From NCBI RefSeq assembly GCF_018873765.1, contig NC_057918.1, positions 68,196,371 to 68,260,370 on the forward strand: a stretch of DNA of 64,000 nt. The letters are read 5' to 3'. Below are positions 1 through 12,400 of the stretch, one piece after another. The notes beneath the pieces were generated by a model. The model was not told the origin of the DNA, searched no databases, and saw only the letters and a list, made by a program, of their open reading frames with translations. Source of the stretch: Telopea speciosissima (lineage: Eukaryota > Streptophyta > Magnoliopsida > Proteales > Proteaceae). The translations under genes were made by a program, and so were the position numbers. The number at the start of each line of letters is the position of its first letter. The stretch's first letter is position 1.

Positions 1-602
1 TTGTGATGAAGATGTGATTGGTGATGGGTATGATAAAGATGATGGTTGAAGTTGAAAATAAGGAAAAGAAGATAAAACAGAAATTAAAGATAATTTGGCT
101 GCTGAGATCCACAGCCCACCTGAGTCCGTAGGATATAATTCTTCAAGAGAAGAGGGTTTTTTTTTTTCTTCCAATTCTGGCTGCAGAAACAGCCTCCATG
201 AATTCTATTTATAATTATAGGGGAGGAAAAGGTTCAGTTGAACCTTTGATTACATGCATCTAATAAATGGCCTGTTGGAATTCCCAAGCTAGATGGAATT
301 CCAACACCTAGGAACAACAAACAAGAAACTTAGAAACTAGTTACAAGAAATAATAAATTGTTCTAGGGAGCTGAGAAGTCACAAGACTTTTTTGTTGACT
401 TGTGGGCCAGAACTTGGCAGTCCCAAGGGTCCACGAAATTGCTGTAAGGGCCAGAGTTTGTTCAGTCCAGGCTGAACAGAACTGGGCTGGGCTTGAACTT
501 GTCGGATGCTCTGTATCACAAAGATCCATGTAGCTGATCCCATTTAGTTAGAATAATGCTGAGTTGTGTCGATATTTCTGTTATGTTCTTTTCCTTCTTC
601 TT
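1..602. other. Left flank, probably a BLI intron; no gene recognised
   Basis: No coding segment with a recognisable product is visible. The first 160 bases hold short open stretches without family resemblance. Because BLI exons in the same direction begin at 6412 and the gene must start to the left, this stretch is probably intronic, which is an inference. Bases 523-575 resemble the 3' tail of an RTE-type LINE. Bases 598-602 (TTCTT) are the left target-site duplication of the copia element that follows. Confidence 0.4.
523..575 (+). repeat. RTE-type LINE 3' tail fragment (first copy)
   Basis: The segment reads ATCCATGTAGCTGATCCC then ATTTAGTTAGAATAATGCTG. The same consensus is seen at 6105-6168 and, reverse complemented, at the 3' end of the better preserved RTE LINE at about 35571-35610. 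It is therefore a dead 3' tail of that LINE family. The copia element at 603 inserted between this tail and the second one. Confidence 0.5.
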
Positions 603-827
603 TGTTGAATAATGTAAACCAGAATACCGTGGGGGTATTCTGGTCTTTTGGGTGCTTTATTATTATGTTGTATAGTTGTTTATGTACTGCCTAGCTGTGT
701 CGGCTAGGCAGGGGTATTTTGGTCATGTAATTTCATATTCCAGCATTATAAATAAAGGTGCCTGGGTGATCACAATAGATCATTCAAGCTTTCTCAGTTC
801 TGTTTTTTAGTATTCTAGTTTTGAACA
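603..827 (+). repeat. 5' LTR of copia element 1
   Basis: A 225 bp terminal repeat beginning TG and ending CA. A TATA box (TATAAATAAA) lies at 747-756 and is the likely promoter for the genomic RNA. It carries an internal imperfect palindrome around GCCTAGCTG-TCGGCTAGGC. It matches 5851-6075 at all but one position by eye. Confidence 0.95.
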
Positions 828-840
828 TGGTATCAAAGCT
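828..840 (+). promoter_or_regulatory. Primer binding site (tRNA-iMet type) of copia element 1
   Basis: TGGTATCAAAGCT starts immediately after the 5' LTR. It matches the TGGTATCAGAGC complement of plant initiator tRNA-Met except for one A/G change. Confidence 0.9.
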
Positions 841-1267
841 AGGGTTTTAAGACCTGCTCGATTGTTCAAAAAAAAACCCTTTTCCCTTGATTCCTCTCCT
901 CTCCCTTCTCCCTTCTCTCTTCTCTTCCTTTGATCCATTCAACCCTTTTTAGGGCAACACCCATGAGGTGATCCATCTATGGTTCGAGTGCTGCCCTCCA
1001 TCTCACCTCAATTTTAAAACCTAATTCAGATCGATAGCTGCTGCCATTATCTCTCTCTGCGATTCAGGATTGCTTCAGTTTTTTTTGGAGATCGATCTCA
1101 TAACAGTTGGGAGATCGATTGGTTTCTTTGGAGCATCAATGCAGGCCTACGACAGCATCTATCCTCTCTGATTTCACATTGATTGAAGACCCCACAGCTG
1201 CAGCCTCTTTCCTCTTCTTATCGATCTCAACTGTTAGGGTTTTGCAAAACCCTGACACTTTATCGAT

Positions 1268-2575
1268 TTGGTTCTTCTAGGCTGCTGTTTGGGAAGATTT
1301 TTTGAGGGATTATTCCCTGGTTATATTGCTGTACTCGACACTGTTTCAGCCTTGAATTCCTGCTGTTTTTTGAAGATCAGAATTTTGTCCAATTTCAGAT
1401 CGACTATTGCAGAATTTTTGGAAATTCAGTTTTTTTTCAAAAAACTCGAATTTTACCTTGCTGCATTATGGGTGACTCAGAGGTTACATCAGCTGCTACT
1501 GGAGGAGATCGGACCAGGACTGATTTCCTACCCTATCTTCTTTGCCATAAAACTAGATGGTACCATTTATCCGATTTGGGCCAGATCCTTATCCCTCACT
1601 GTGGCTGGCAGGGGACTCACTGGCCACCTTATTGGTATCACCAAACAGCCCACTGAAGAAGGGGCTGCCCGCACTAAATGGGCAGCTAATGATGCGATGG
1701 TGATGTCTTTTGTTCTGAATTCTATGACCACTGACATTTCTAGTCAGTACCTTCTCCTTGACACTGCGACTTAGATATGGACTGCTGTCAAGGGTACTTA
1801 TGGTCGTTCAGGGGGTGGTGCTTAGGTTTATGAGATCCGAAAAACTCTTCAAAACACTACCCAGAAAGAGATGACAGTCACCAAGTACTATGCTGCCCTC
1901 AAGTGCTTATGGCAGCAACTGGATCACTATGCTCGATTCCTGCCTACTACTGCTGTAGATATTACAGCCTACCACACTTATGTGGATCAGTTTCGAGTCT
2001 ATGACTTCCTGGCTGGACTTAATGATGATTATGACCCTATTCGGGTGCAGGTTCTTGGTCGGGTTCCTTTTCCCACTTTGGAGGAAACCTTTTCATATGT
2101 TCACAGTGAAGAGACAAGGAGGGTTGCTATGATGATTACAGCTAAGGTTGACAGATCAGCTTTACAGACTACTGGTTCCATCACTACTGACACTTCTGCT
2201 GATAATGTTGCTGCTACTGCTGCTAGTAAAGAGCCTGTGAAGTGTGATCATTGCCACAAACCATATCACACTAAGGCTCAGTGTTGGAAACTTCATGGGA
2301 AGCCTGTTGATTTTGAGAGCAAACGTGGTCGTGCTAAATCTAAAAACAAGGCCAATCACACTGAAAGTGTAGCTTCAGCTCCCACTACTCGACATTGGTT
2401 TCTCCCGGGAAGAACTTCAAGCTCTTCGGCCTCGTTGAACACATCGCTGCCCCCTACTATATCCCGCCAATTCGGGTTCCTTCTTTGCCCATACAGTATT
2501 TCCTTTTGCTGGTCATTGTGCATTAGTAGTCTCCACTCCTTGGATCATAGACTCGGAGCTACGATCACATGACAG
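1268..2575 (+). pseudogene. Copia gag (and protease start), broken
   Basis: This is the nucleocapsid/capsid region of copia element 1. Frames with gag character occur at 1540-1774 and 1871-2575, separated by in-frame stops at 1772 and about 1822. A UBN2/retrotran_gag-like stretch precedes a CX2CX4HX4C zinc knuckle (CDHCHKPYHTKAQC) at about 2243-2285. The protease active-site box (DSG) near 2541-2570 is visible only after a one-base frameshift, so protease is not made in frame. The likely gag start is the ATG at 1468. Confidence 0.8.
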
Positions 2576-2899
2576 TTCCTCCAGCTTTTTAATACCTACT
2601 TCCCCGCTTCGGTAAAGACAAAGTAAAAATTGCCGATGGGTCCCTCTCCTCCATATCCGGGAAGGGCTCCATTGGTTGTTCTCCTTCATTGACTTTATCT
2701 TCGGTTACATATTCCCAAGTTTACTACTAACTTTCTCTCCATTAGTAGTATCACTAAATCTTTAAACTGCAAAGTGACATTCTTTCCTACTCATTGTGTT
2801 TTTCAGGAACTGGACTCGGGGAAGACGATTGGATCGGGTAAAGTGCATGGCGGATTGTACCTGCTTGATGGAGATCCTGCATCTGCACACAGCTTTACC

Positions 2900-3613
2900 T
2901 TCTAGGCTTTGTTTACCAAAGATCTTTTTCCTCTCGAATTACACTTATGGCACTCTAGACTAGGACATCCACCTTTAGGAACCTTATCTACTTTATTTCC
3001 CGCATTAGGGAAAACTTATAATAAAGAAGATTTTTTTTGTGAGCCTTGTGTCTTGGCCAAACAGACACGTTCCAACCATCCTATTTCTAATAAAAGGTCA
3101 TCTTCTTTATTTCATGTTGTTCATTCTGATGTGTGGGGTCCTAGTAGAAAAGTTGCCCTTTCGGGTCATCGGTGGTATGTCACCTTTATTGATTGCTATT
3201 CTAGGTTTACTTGGGTTTATCTGATGCACAACAAAAGTGAGGTTTTCTCATGTTTTCAGCACTTTCACCAGCTGGTTCAAACTCAATTTCATACCACCAT
3301 TCAAATTTTACGGAGTGATAATGGGCGAGAGTATATAGAAGGTCAGTTCAAAAAATACCTAGCTGCCCATGGGATCCTCCATCAGACCAGCTGTGTTGAT
3401 ACTCCAGCCCAAAATGGTGTGGCTGAGAGGAAGAACCGCCACCTCTTAGAGGTCGCTCGTGCCCTTTTGTTTGCCCGGAATGTCCCCTCAGTTCATTGGG
3501 GGGATGCTGTTCTCACTGCCGCCTATTTAATTAATAGGCTGCCCAGTCGGGTCCTTCACTTTAGACCCCTGTTGAGCTACTACTTGGCTCTTCCTCCTTT
3601 ATTGTTCCCCTAA
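2900..3613 (+). pseudogene. Copia GAG-pre-integrase and integrase domains, broken
   Basis: An open frame of about 234 codons begins with the zinc-binding HHCC region (LWHSRLGHPP, then CEPC). The rve integrase core follows with its catalytic D (HSDVWGPS, then FIDCYSRF), the second D (RSDNGREY) and the E (NGVAERKNR). It ends at a stop near 3611, before the usual integrase C terminus, and the downstream continuation is in another frame. Nothing suggests host use. Confidence 0.85.
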
Positions 3614-3685
3614 GGTGTTTGGTCGTGTGCTATGCCCGGATACCAGGTCCCGGAAGCTTGAACCCCGTAGTCTTGGTGCATTTTC

Positions 3686-5050
3686 TTGGGGTACTCTGCT
3701 ACTCGGAAGGGGTATAAATCCTATCACCCTCCATCCCGCCGGACTTTTGTCAGCATGGATGTTGTGTTTCATGAGCGTCTCTCCTACTATGTGTCCCCAC
3801 CTCTTCAGGGGGAGAGTGTTAGCGAAGATGTGTTGATTGTTGAGCATCCTCCTCCACTCCAGTCTGTCTATAATGAGTCTGTTCAGCCTACTTCTGGTCC
3901 TCCCCCCGAGTCAGGGGGAGAAGTTCTTGTTCAGGGGGAGCAGACCACTCCAGTCCAGACTGAGGTTCCTGTTCAGGGGGAGCAGACCCCTCAAGCCCAA
4001 ACTCCTGTCCAAACTCCTGTCCAGAGGACCATTAGTGAATTTCAGAGGAGGATTGATGTTAGCACTATGAAGACCTATGGAAGGAGACATAATCAGGTTC
4101 AATCCACCGTTGCTCCTGTACCCATCCAATTGCCGAACCTGGATCCAGAACCTGCCTCTCCACCTGGTAATGTTCCTTCTCCTGACTTGCCTATTGCCCT
4201 TCGCAAAGGTGTCAGGACTTGTACTCAGCATCCTATATCTCATGTTGTCTCTTATGACTCCCTTTCCCCATCATTTCGTGCTTTTGTTACTTCTCTTTCT
4301 TCTGTTCGTGTTCTTAATAATTGGCAGGAAGCTTTATCAGATGGAAAGTGGAAGGCAGCCATGATGGAAGAAATGGAAGCCTTGAAAAAAAATAACACAT
4401 GGGAGCTTGTTGTTCTTCCACCTGGGAAGAAAACCGTTGGATGTAAATGGGTGTTTGTGGTGAAACAGAAGGTGGATGGCACCGTGGATAGATATAAGGC
4501 ACGACTCGTTGCCAAGGGTTTTACTCAGACATACGGCATAGACTACCAGGAGACCTTTGCACCTGTTGCAAAGTTGAATACAGTTCGTGTGTTGTTATCT
4601 TGTGCAGTCAACCTTGGTTGGGAGTTGCAACAGCTAGATGTTAAAAATGCCTTCCTGAATGGAGCACTGGAGGAGGAGGTATACATGGACATTCCACCAG
4701 GGTTCTCTTGTGACAGTAATAAAGGAAAAGTGTGCAGGCTGAAGCGTGCACTGTATGGGTTGAAACAGTCACCCTGGGCTTGGTTTGGTCGATTCCACAA
4801 GGCCATGATTTCTGTGGGCTATAAGCAGAGTAATGCTGATCACACACTCTTCATCAAGAGGGTTGGTGAAAAACTTACTGTTCTTATAGTCTACGTTGAT
4901 GATATAGTGGTTACTGGCAATGATGGTGATGAGATCAGACAGTTGAAGACCTTCCTTGGCCAGGAATTTGAGATTAAAGATCTAGGCAAATTAAGATACT
5001 TTCTTGGGATTGAAGTGGCCAGATCTGCGAAAGGCATATTTCTCTCCTAA
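3686..5050 (+). pseudogene. Copia reverse transcriptase (RVT_2) domain
   Basis: A 454-codon frame runs through a proline- and glutamine-rich spacer that repeats a VQGEQT motif, then the RVT_2 domain (NNTWELV; CKWVFVVKQK; RLVAKGFTQ). The polymerase active site reads YVDDIVV near 4891-4911. The frame ends at a TAA at 5048-5050, where this family normally has a glutamine codon (SQ-KY), so it is a nonsense lesion within the domain. Confidence 0.85.
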
Positions 5051-5843
5051 AGAAAGTATGTCCTATACTTGTTGGCTGAAACCGGTTTGCTAGGCTGCCA
5101 CCCTTCGGACACTCCTATGGATCCTATTGTTCGGCTCAAGGAAAATGGTGGTGAGCCTGTTGATAAAGGCCGGTACCAAAGACTTGTAGGGAAACTGATT
5201 TAGCTTTCACAAACTCGTCCAGACATTGCTGTTGCTGTAAGTGGCAGTGAGTCAATTTATGCATGATCCCTACACTTCTCATATGGAGGTTGTTCTTCGT
5301 ATTCTACATTATTTGAAGTCAGCTCCTAGAAAGGGCATTCTTTTGTCCTCACATGGTCACCTACGGGTAGAGGCATACACCGATGCTGATTGGGCTGGTT
5401 CAGTAGATCGAAAGTCCATTTCTGGATATTGTTCTTTTGTAGGTGGAAATCTTGTTACCTGGCGTAGCAAGAAGCAGAATGTAGTTGCTTGTTCTAGTGT
5501 CGAAGCTGAATTCAGAGCTATGGCACAAGGAATTTGTGAGTTACTTTGGCTTAAAGGGCTGCTACAAGACTTGGGTCTCCTTATTCGCCTTCCTATGATG
5601 CTGTACTGCGATAACAAGGCTGCAATCAGTATAGCACACAACCCGGTGCAGCATGACCGTACCAAACATGTTGAGGTGGATAGGCATTTCATCAAGGAGA
5701 AATTAGAAGATGGGCAGATTTGTATTCCCTTTGTGACTTCTTCGGATCAGCTTGCTGATATCTTCACCAAGGGTCTGCCTGGAAAATTATTTCATCCTAA
5801 TCTAGTCAAGTTGGGCATGATCGACATATTTGCTCCAACTTGA
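5051..5843 (+). pseudogene. Copia RNase H domain
   Basis: Downstream of the RT stop, the connection region has a further stop near 5203 and a frameshift near 5240. The RNase H core then reads open from 5241 to 5843 with AYTDADWAGS, SSVEAEFRAMA, YCDNKAAI and HVEVDRHFIKEKL. The frame ends just before the polypurine tract and 3' LTR, as expected for the polyprotein terminus. Confidence 0.85.
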
Positions 5844-5850
5844 GGGGGAG

Positions 5851-6075
5851 TGTTGAATAATGTAAACCAGAATACCGTGGGGGTATTCTGGTCTTTTGGG
5901 TGCTTTATTATTATGTTGTATAGTTGTTTATGTACTGCCTAGCTGTATCGGCTAGGCAGGGGTATTTTGGTCATGTAATTTCATATTCCAGCATTATAAA
6001 TAAAGGTGCCTGGGTGATCACAATAGATCATTCAAGCTTTCTCAGTTCTGTTTTTTAGTATTCTAGTTTTGAACA
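5851..6075 (+). repeat. 3' LTR of copia element 1
   Basis: A 225 bp LTR preceded by the polypurine tract TGAGGGGGAG and followed by the TTCTT duplication at 6076-6080. It differs from the 5' LTR at one position by eye. Confidence 0.95.
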
Positions 6076-6104
6076 TTCTTTTATTAATCTTTGTCGTTGC
6101 AAGG

Positions 6105-6170
6105 TTCCATGTAGCTGACCCCATTTAGTTGGGATGAGGCTGAGTTGTTGTTGTTGTGTTGTTGTTGTAG
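6105..6170 (+). repeat. RTE-type LINE 3' tail with TTG repeats (second copy)
   Basis: TTCCATGTAGCTGACCCC then ATTTAGTTGGGATGAGGCTG, ending in TTG/TTGTTGTTGTG repeats, is the same tail as at 523-575 and at 35571 (reverse strand). Short TTG arrays are typical of plant RTE tails. Confidence 0.6.
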
Positions 6171-6411
6171 TGGAGATTCAAGACTGTTGTTCTAGACATG
6201 ATTTGGTAAATAATATTTACATTTTATGTACTGCCTATGTAAAGAACCATATCCTTTGATCTGCTTGCTTCTTCTCCTAAATTATTTTGGCTATGGTGCA
6301 TCTCATGGAAGCAGAACATTTTTGTACGTTTGTTTTGTGTGGTTTGAATAATGGTATGTTCTTTTCATTTGATTGGTCTGCGATTTCACTAAAACCCTCT
6401 TTTTTAATTAG

Positions 6412-9400
6412 GGAGCAGTTGTCAACCAACTAAAATCTGACATGGAAAGGTTACAGGAGGAAATCAAGGCCCAGCTGGTTAGTATTATAGCACCTTTCCC
6501 ACCTAAGCAGTAGACAGTAGTGTCTGATGTACTTAATATTTCATTATATTTAAGATCTGGATTCCCATCTCTTGCAATTTAGTTTCTCTCTGCTTGTCTC
6601 CCTTACTTTGTTATTGCAGATTGTGGCAGGTGTTTTTAGGTTAAATACAATCTGTATTTATACCTGCAGGATGGAAGAATTGTCACTCTTTTATCTCATC
6701 CAATCCCTTTATAAATAGTAATAGTCAGTTTTAAGTCTAAAGATTGCGTTCCAGGTACATTAGGAACTATATAAAATCAAGCCCTTAGAAAAGGATCTGT
6801 TCCTATTAAATTGCATGAGTGATAACTTGATAAATTATGCTGGTGTGAAATTAAGCATTGCTAATTGATAACGGTTGTAAAATTGTGTAGGTAGTGTTGC
6901 CACTTTGTAGTTTGTACAACCCCCCCCCCCAAAGAAAAAAATGTTTCTGATATGGTACTGTTCCTGTCCTATTATATTATTTTTTTGAAGTGTCTTATCT
7001 ATGACCATTTGCTTTTGAATCATTATATATATTGTATAAGAGTGGAAAGGCCCGGGGGGGGGTTTTAAGGCCTTAAGGGGGCAATTGCCTCTCCTGAAGT
7101 TTATTTACATTTTACCATATATGGTGTGCCACCTTGGGGGTTTGGGCAGGTTTGGCAGTATGCTACCCACACTCCCAAGATATTTATTCATGGGGTGTAT
7201 GATATGATCATCTATCCTATTGATTAACTCATATAAAGCTTGCTACTTGATATCAATTCTTTTTGACATTCTTTAACCCACAAACTATATCTTTTGGGGT
7301 TCACTTTATCTGACTCATAATTTCAGATTCATATGTTTGCAATTTTATTATAACACTAACATCTCATATTCTTCATTACTTAGTATTGTCATTACTTGTA
7401 TATTTGTTAATTGGTTTACGTGTATCATTATTCTATATTTCTTCCTTTTTCTTCCTCCACCCTGGTGAAAATAGTCTGATTTTCCTATTTATCTTTTGTT
7501 GTTTGATTGGCAATCACTAGTTCCTAGCAGATATGTTGAAGCATCTGCTAGCATATTTCTTTGCATGTTCTGTGTGAGAGATTTGAAGCATTTTTTGTGG
7601 TCTCAATGGTTTCTATCCACCAGTAATGCAGACCAGATGGCTGCACTATCACATTAATCTGTCAACTAATAGGAGAGAAAGCCACTTTTTTACTTTAACA
7701 CCCACCAAAACTCATTCTTTGCAACAATTTCTCTGTGGTTTGCTATTATTTCATAAATGGGAATTTTGAAGGTATTAATAATGAGAAAATGATAAGAAAA
7801 ATGTAGCACTTTTACATAATGATTTCTGTGGTTGAAGCTCTAGGAAATGTCATCTCGCATCTTCTCCCAACTGTCCTAATATTTCTTTAGCTTTAAGAAT
7901 ATTCTAGTTGTTATGAAGTCCTTATTGGTTCTGATATTCCAATAGTTGTTGTTTATGCATTCTTTGGTGGTGGCAGCTGGAACTGGAGTCTGTCCAAATG
8001 GATTATGCAAATGCACAACTAGAATGTAATGCGGCAGATGAACGAGCCAAAATATTGGCTTCTGAGGTCATTGGTTTAGAAGAAAAGGTAGTTTTGTTTC
8101 CTTGCTTAATTTTTTAGTCTACATCCAGTAAAATTGCCTTTATAAGTTTTAATGTTGTAAGAAAATTAATTTAGCATAGTCAGCCTAAAATTATCTTTGA
8201 AGCATCTTTATTCGTCTCGTAGTGTTTTTTTTTTTTTCCCGTTTTTTCACCTGGTTGTTTTTGCTTCTGAATTCTGATGACACTCATCATTACCATGTAT
8301 TTAGTTCATTTTTTTTGGTCACTGATCACCCCCCCCCGGCAAAAAAAAAAAATATGAATGAAACATAGTTGTCACGGTGACAAGGCAATCATAGGCGGTG
8401 GCGGAGGGGGAAAAAAAACCAAGGTGACACCAACGAGGTGCCTAGGCGACCTTCCAGCAAAGGGCACCTGGATGCTTAGGTGACGCACTGACGCCTCGAC
8501 AACTATTGAAAGGAAAACAAATGGAATTTAAACCCTTCAGATAACAGTTTTTGGTGGTCAGTTTACCAGTGTTCACTTTTGTTTCTTCTAAAGAGGTCTA
8601 ACATCTAAAGGCATGGGCTACCATATTATAGATAGATCAGAGACATTTCATCATCTGTTTGTTGGTCTTTAATTTCTTGTTAAGTTGGACTCTTATCATT
8701 CTTTGTCGTTGATGATTACTATTTTTTAAAGTAGTAGTGAATAGACCTATAGATATTCAAATCCTAGCGAGTTGTCTGGTCAACTACACAAAAAGTAAGT
8801 TGTCTTTATAATTCATAAAACCTAGTTTTTGAAGCAAAGAGAAAACCTAATTCCTTTGAATTTGACCAAAATAGAGGAGTCAGAGAAAGGCAGCTGATCG
8901 TATGGTCTATTAACCAAGTACTCAGAGCTCTTTGCTTTCAAAGCTTCTTTGACTCCTTTCCTTCTATGTCAGCCGGTATAAGGCAGTGTGCAAGTTCCAT
9001 AAATATTTCCATAATTTGGGCCTTTAAACTGAAAGTTCTAAACAATTGAAAGTTATGGGCTTGTACTTTATGTCTGTATTGGCTGTGCGTATGTTGATTC
9101 TGTTCATTATACTGTGTGACCAAATTTTGGACTCCAGACAATGCATTTTTTCAGATGCATATTTTGAAAGGATTACAACTATGTTCCAGATGCCACTTAC
9201 ACAGGCTGCACCTTAGTTTAAACTTTAAATTAGCGCATGTTATTGATTACTCCAATTTATGCACATGGATATGATGAAAAAGGATTAAGATATGCATGGG
9301 GACCAATAGTCTGTGGTGGGTTGCATACTATGTATGAGTAGTGGAGCTTTATCATTTATGCTGTTTACTGAATTAGCAGAAGATATAGCTCTGGATAGGT

Positions 9401-12400
9401 TGGAATAAAACGATTGGATTCATGTGGCCTGCACAAAATAGTAAGATAAGCTTGGGGGACAGTTGAGCCATTTAAATGCATTTGGTATTAGGACTAGATT
9501 TTTAATTTTTAGAGGAGTTTCAAATATGAACCACTTTAACTATTAGCCCTACTCTGATAACTGACTAGTAACTAATGTCCTGCTATGTGCTTTATTTCAG
9601 GCAGCACCTCGCCTATTTCTTCCATGTCAAGTGATGGTCTTGTCATTCTGATCATTGGGTAGAGTAGAAACACCCTGGATAGGCCACATGTCAAATTTAG
9701 TGGCCCACCCATCGTTATGGCCTACCGTGTATGGGTTCTTCCCCTTGTTTCTCAATGGTCCAAGTTCCTCAAACAGAGAGTTGACTTTGCAAGTAAAATT
9801 TGAAGCATTATATTGACGTGTAGCGTAGTGAGAGTGGATTGAAAACTAAACCATAACTAGATGATGACACGAACAACATGTTCACTAAATTTTAACAGGA
9901 TGCCAAGTTGCATTTGTAGTCCATACTCCACATGCTGATGCTTCTGGCACCTGTCAGTTATGGATACCTGCCCAAATATCTCCTTCTTTTTTGGGTAAAT
10001 TGTAGTTTTGATATTTTGTCATAGTTGTCAAGGTGTCGCTTAAGCATCCTGTAGGCGCCAAAGTGGTTTTCTAGGTCCTAGGCAACTGGCCGCCATTTGT
10101 CTAGGCTCCCAGGTCTCAAATCCATGGGAAAAAGGGGAGGAGAAGAAGCAATGCTTCCTTCATTTCCAGCGTCAAAGATGAAGAAGACGCTGTGAGTCTG
10201 TGACAAAATCCCATTGAATGGGTTTTATTTCTTTATATTATATGTTAAAAACAGATACTTTAAATTTTTGTACATTACTCCACCTTGTATATATAAGGTA
10301 AAGAAGTAAAATCCTTATTTTACATATAACTCCCTTTAAAATTTACATCTTAAAAGGTCAAAATCTGATGTTCACATCTACCACCCCTTTTCTATATGCA
10401 CGATTTGATTGCCTAGGCATCAAGGCACCTAGCCACAGCCTGGGCTCACCTTGGCACCACGACAACTCTGTATTTTGTAGCTTTATGAGTCTGTCTTCAG
10501 TTCATGATTGGTGTACTTAATTTATTCCATATCTGAAAAATTTGTGATATTATTTTATTATCTGAGAAATCTCTTGTTGGAATCTAGCTTACTTTGTCTT
10601 CTTTGGGTCAGACTTTGGTACATTTTCCATGGTTGGTTTCTAGATCATCTTATTTTTGAGATTTTCTCATCTGAATTATTTGAACAGGCTCTCAGATTGA
10701 GGTCAAATGAGCTAAAGCTGGAGAAACAATTGGAGAACTCAAATGCTGAAATTACTTCATACAAGTATTCTCAACTTTTTTATTTCATTTTATGCCTTTT
10801 ACTACCATAAAGTTTGGGCTTAGTTAATTATCTCTCTTCATTTTGACTTTAATCTTTTCTTGTTTTCAGAACTGAATGATTGCTTGTGCACAGAACGTAC
10901 TTTATAAGTTGGGTGAAAGGAATAGTTATATTGTAGAGGATCCAAAGTTGACTCTCAAGCATACATAATGTAGGGAGTTAGCATTATCGTATGTTCTAAA
11001 CTAAGTTGGGTGAAAGGAATAGTTATACTGTAGGATCCAAAGTTGACTCTCAAGCATACATAATGTAGAGAGTTAGCATTATCGTATGCTCAGTTTAGAA
11101 CTTTCTCACCTCTGTGTAATTCCACAAGAAGGTCTCATTTGTACTTGATATTTCTTCTTTGTTCTTCCCCTTTTGGTGTCTTCTGGATTTTCAGACTTAA
11201 ATTAAGACTGATAATATCCTTTCCTCTTATTGGTAAGAGAAGAACTTCTTTTTCAATAAGGTATTACTAATGAAAAGAAGCTTCCTTTTTCAAAAAGGTA
11301 ATACCATTGAAAAGAAGCATCAGACTTGATGCTAGTCCTGATGACAAGACTGCAAAGAAGATAAAATCTGCACCTTTGTTGAGCTCCCTGAAAAGTCAAA
11401 AAGCTGCTACCCCTCCTGGCCCTGGTTAAAGAATTTTGGTTTGTTATCCTTTGGTGGTACTTCAGCTAAGTCATTCTTCAAGGGACTGTCTGAATGACAC
11501 TTTATAGGTATATTTAGGACATGTAACTTTCTTTTGATTTCCCCTTGTCTTATTCCCAAAAATTCTTTGGGTCAGGGGTAAAAAAGGGTTTATAAATAAT
11601 TTGAAATTGTAAAATTAAGTGCTCTGATTTTCTGTTGAAAAAGGTTATCAGTGTAAAATCCTTACATTTTAGAAACTCTGTTATTCTTTTGCATCGAGCT
11701 TGGGCTGGATTTTGCCAGAGGTTGTTTTTGTTGAGCTTCAGTAGTAGAAGCTGAAAGCACCTGGCAATGTAGGGAGGAATCGAACCCAAAAGTGAATTGA
11801 AAGACAAATCAATTGCATGTAGACAAGTTAAATTTCCAATCCTCGCTAGATCTCTCCTATTAACAGATTGTGTGAAAGAAACAATGCTTGTAAGCGCCTC
11901 GACTCTGTAATCTCCACTAGTATTTCACCTGAAAACAGATTTGAGAGAGGTCAAGAAGTACTAGACCAGATTTTTCTGTTGTTGCTGCAATTTAACTCAG
12001 TATAGGGCCAGAGAAATTGTTAGAACTCAGGTCCAGAACAAGCAACTTCTTGGATAATATGAATCTCGGCGAAAGCTCGCAGAGATGAAATGCAGGTGGG
12101 ACTCCCTCTGACGATGACATTGTTTGCAAGATTGACGACTATGAGCGAATCAATGTAAGTAGAGAAGGAAGAAAGAGTTCCCAAAATTTTGTTTGAAACG
12201 AGATTAAGATACACCAACTGTTGACTAAAATCACAAAAAGTTCCAGACAAGAAATTGTGGCAGAGATCCAAACGTATCAATGATTTCAGGTATAACATGC
12301 TTTCAGGAATCTCTCCACCAAACGAATTTGACACAAAAGATCGAATCCTGGAAGATTGGAAGAAAAGTAATCAATCCATGAAGGAACTAAGCTTTCTAAT

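Larger units (their letters stand above)
603..6075 (+). mobile_element. Complete-ended Ty1/copia LTR retrotransposon with defective gag-pol
   Basis: The element is bounded by two 225 bp LTRs (603-827 and 5851-6075), each starting TGTTGAATAATG and ending TTTTGAACA. The flanks carry a perfect 5 bp target duplication TTCTT (598-602 and 6076-6080). A tRNA-iMet type primer binding site follows the 5' LTR directly, and a polypurine tract (TGAGGGGGAG, 5841-5850) precedes the 3' LTR. Inside, domains run in the copia order: gag with a CCHC knuckle, protease, GAG-pre-integrase/integrase, reverse transcriptase, RNase H. By eye the LTRs differ at one base (G in the 5' copy, A in the 3' copy, inside GCCTAGCTG-TCGGC), so insertion was recent. 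The reading frame is nevertheless broken in many places, so the copy cannot make its own full polyprotein. It lies in the same direction as BLI, probably in an upstream BLI intron. Confidence 0.95.

Noticed and set aside
64-160. Possible upstream BLI exon (DNLAAEIHSPPESVG-like reading)
   Set aside because: A stop lies close upstream, no clear acceptor and donor pair fits, and I cannot match it to BLI.
341-529. Minus-strand 62-codon frame in the left flank
   Set aside because: No family resemblance and no supporting signals; it is probably chance in intron or spacer.
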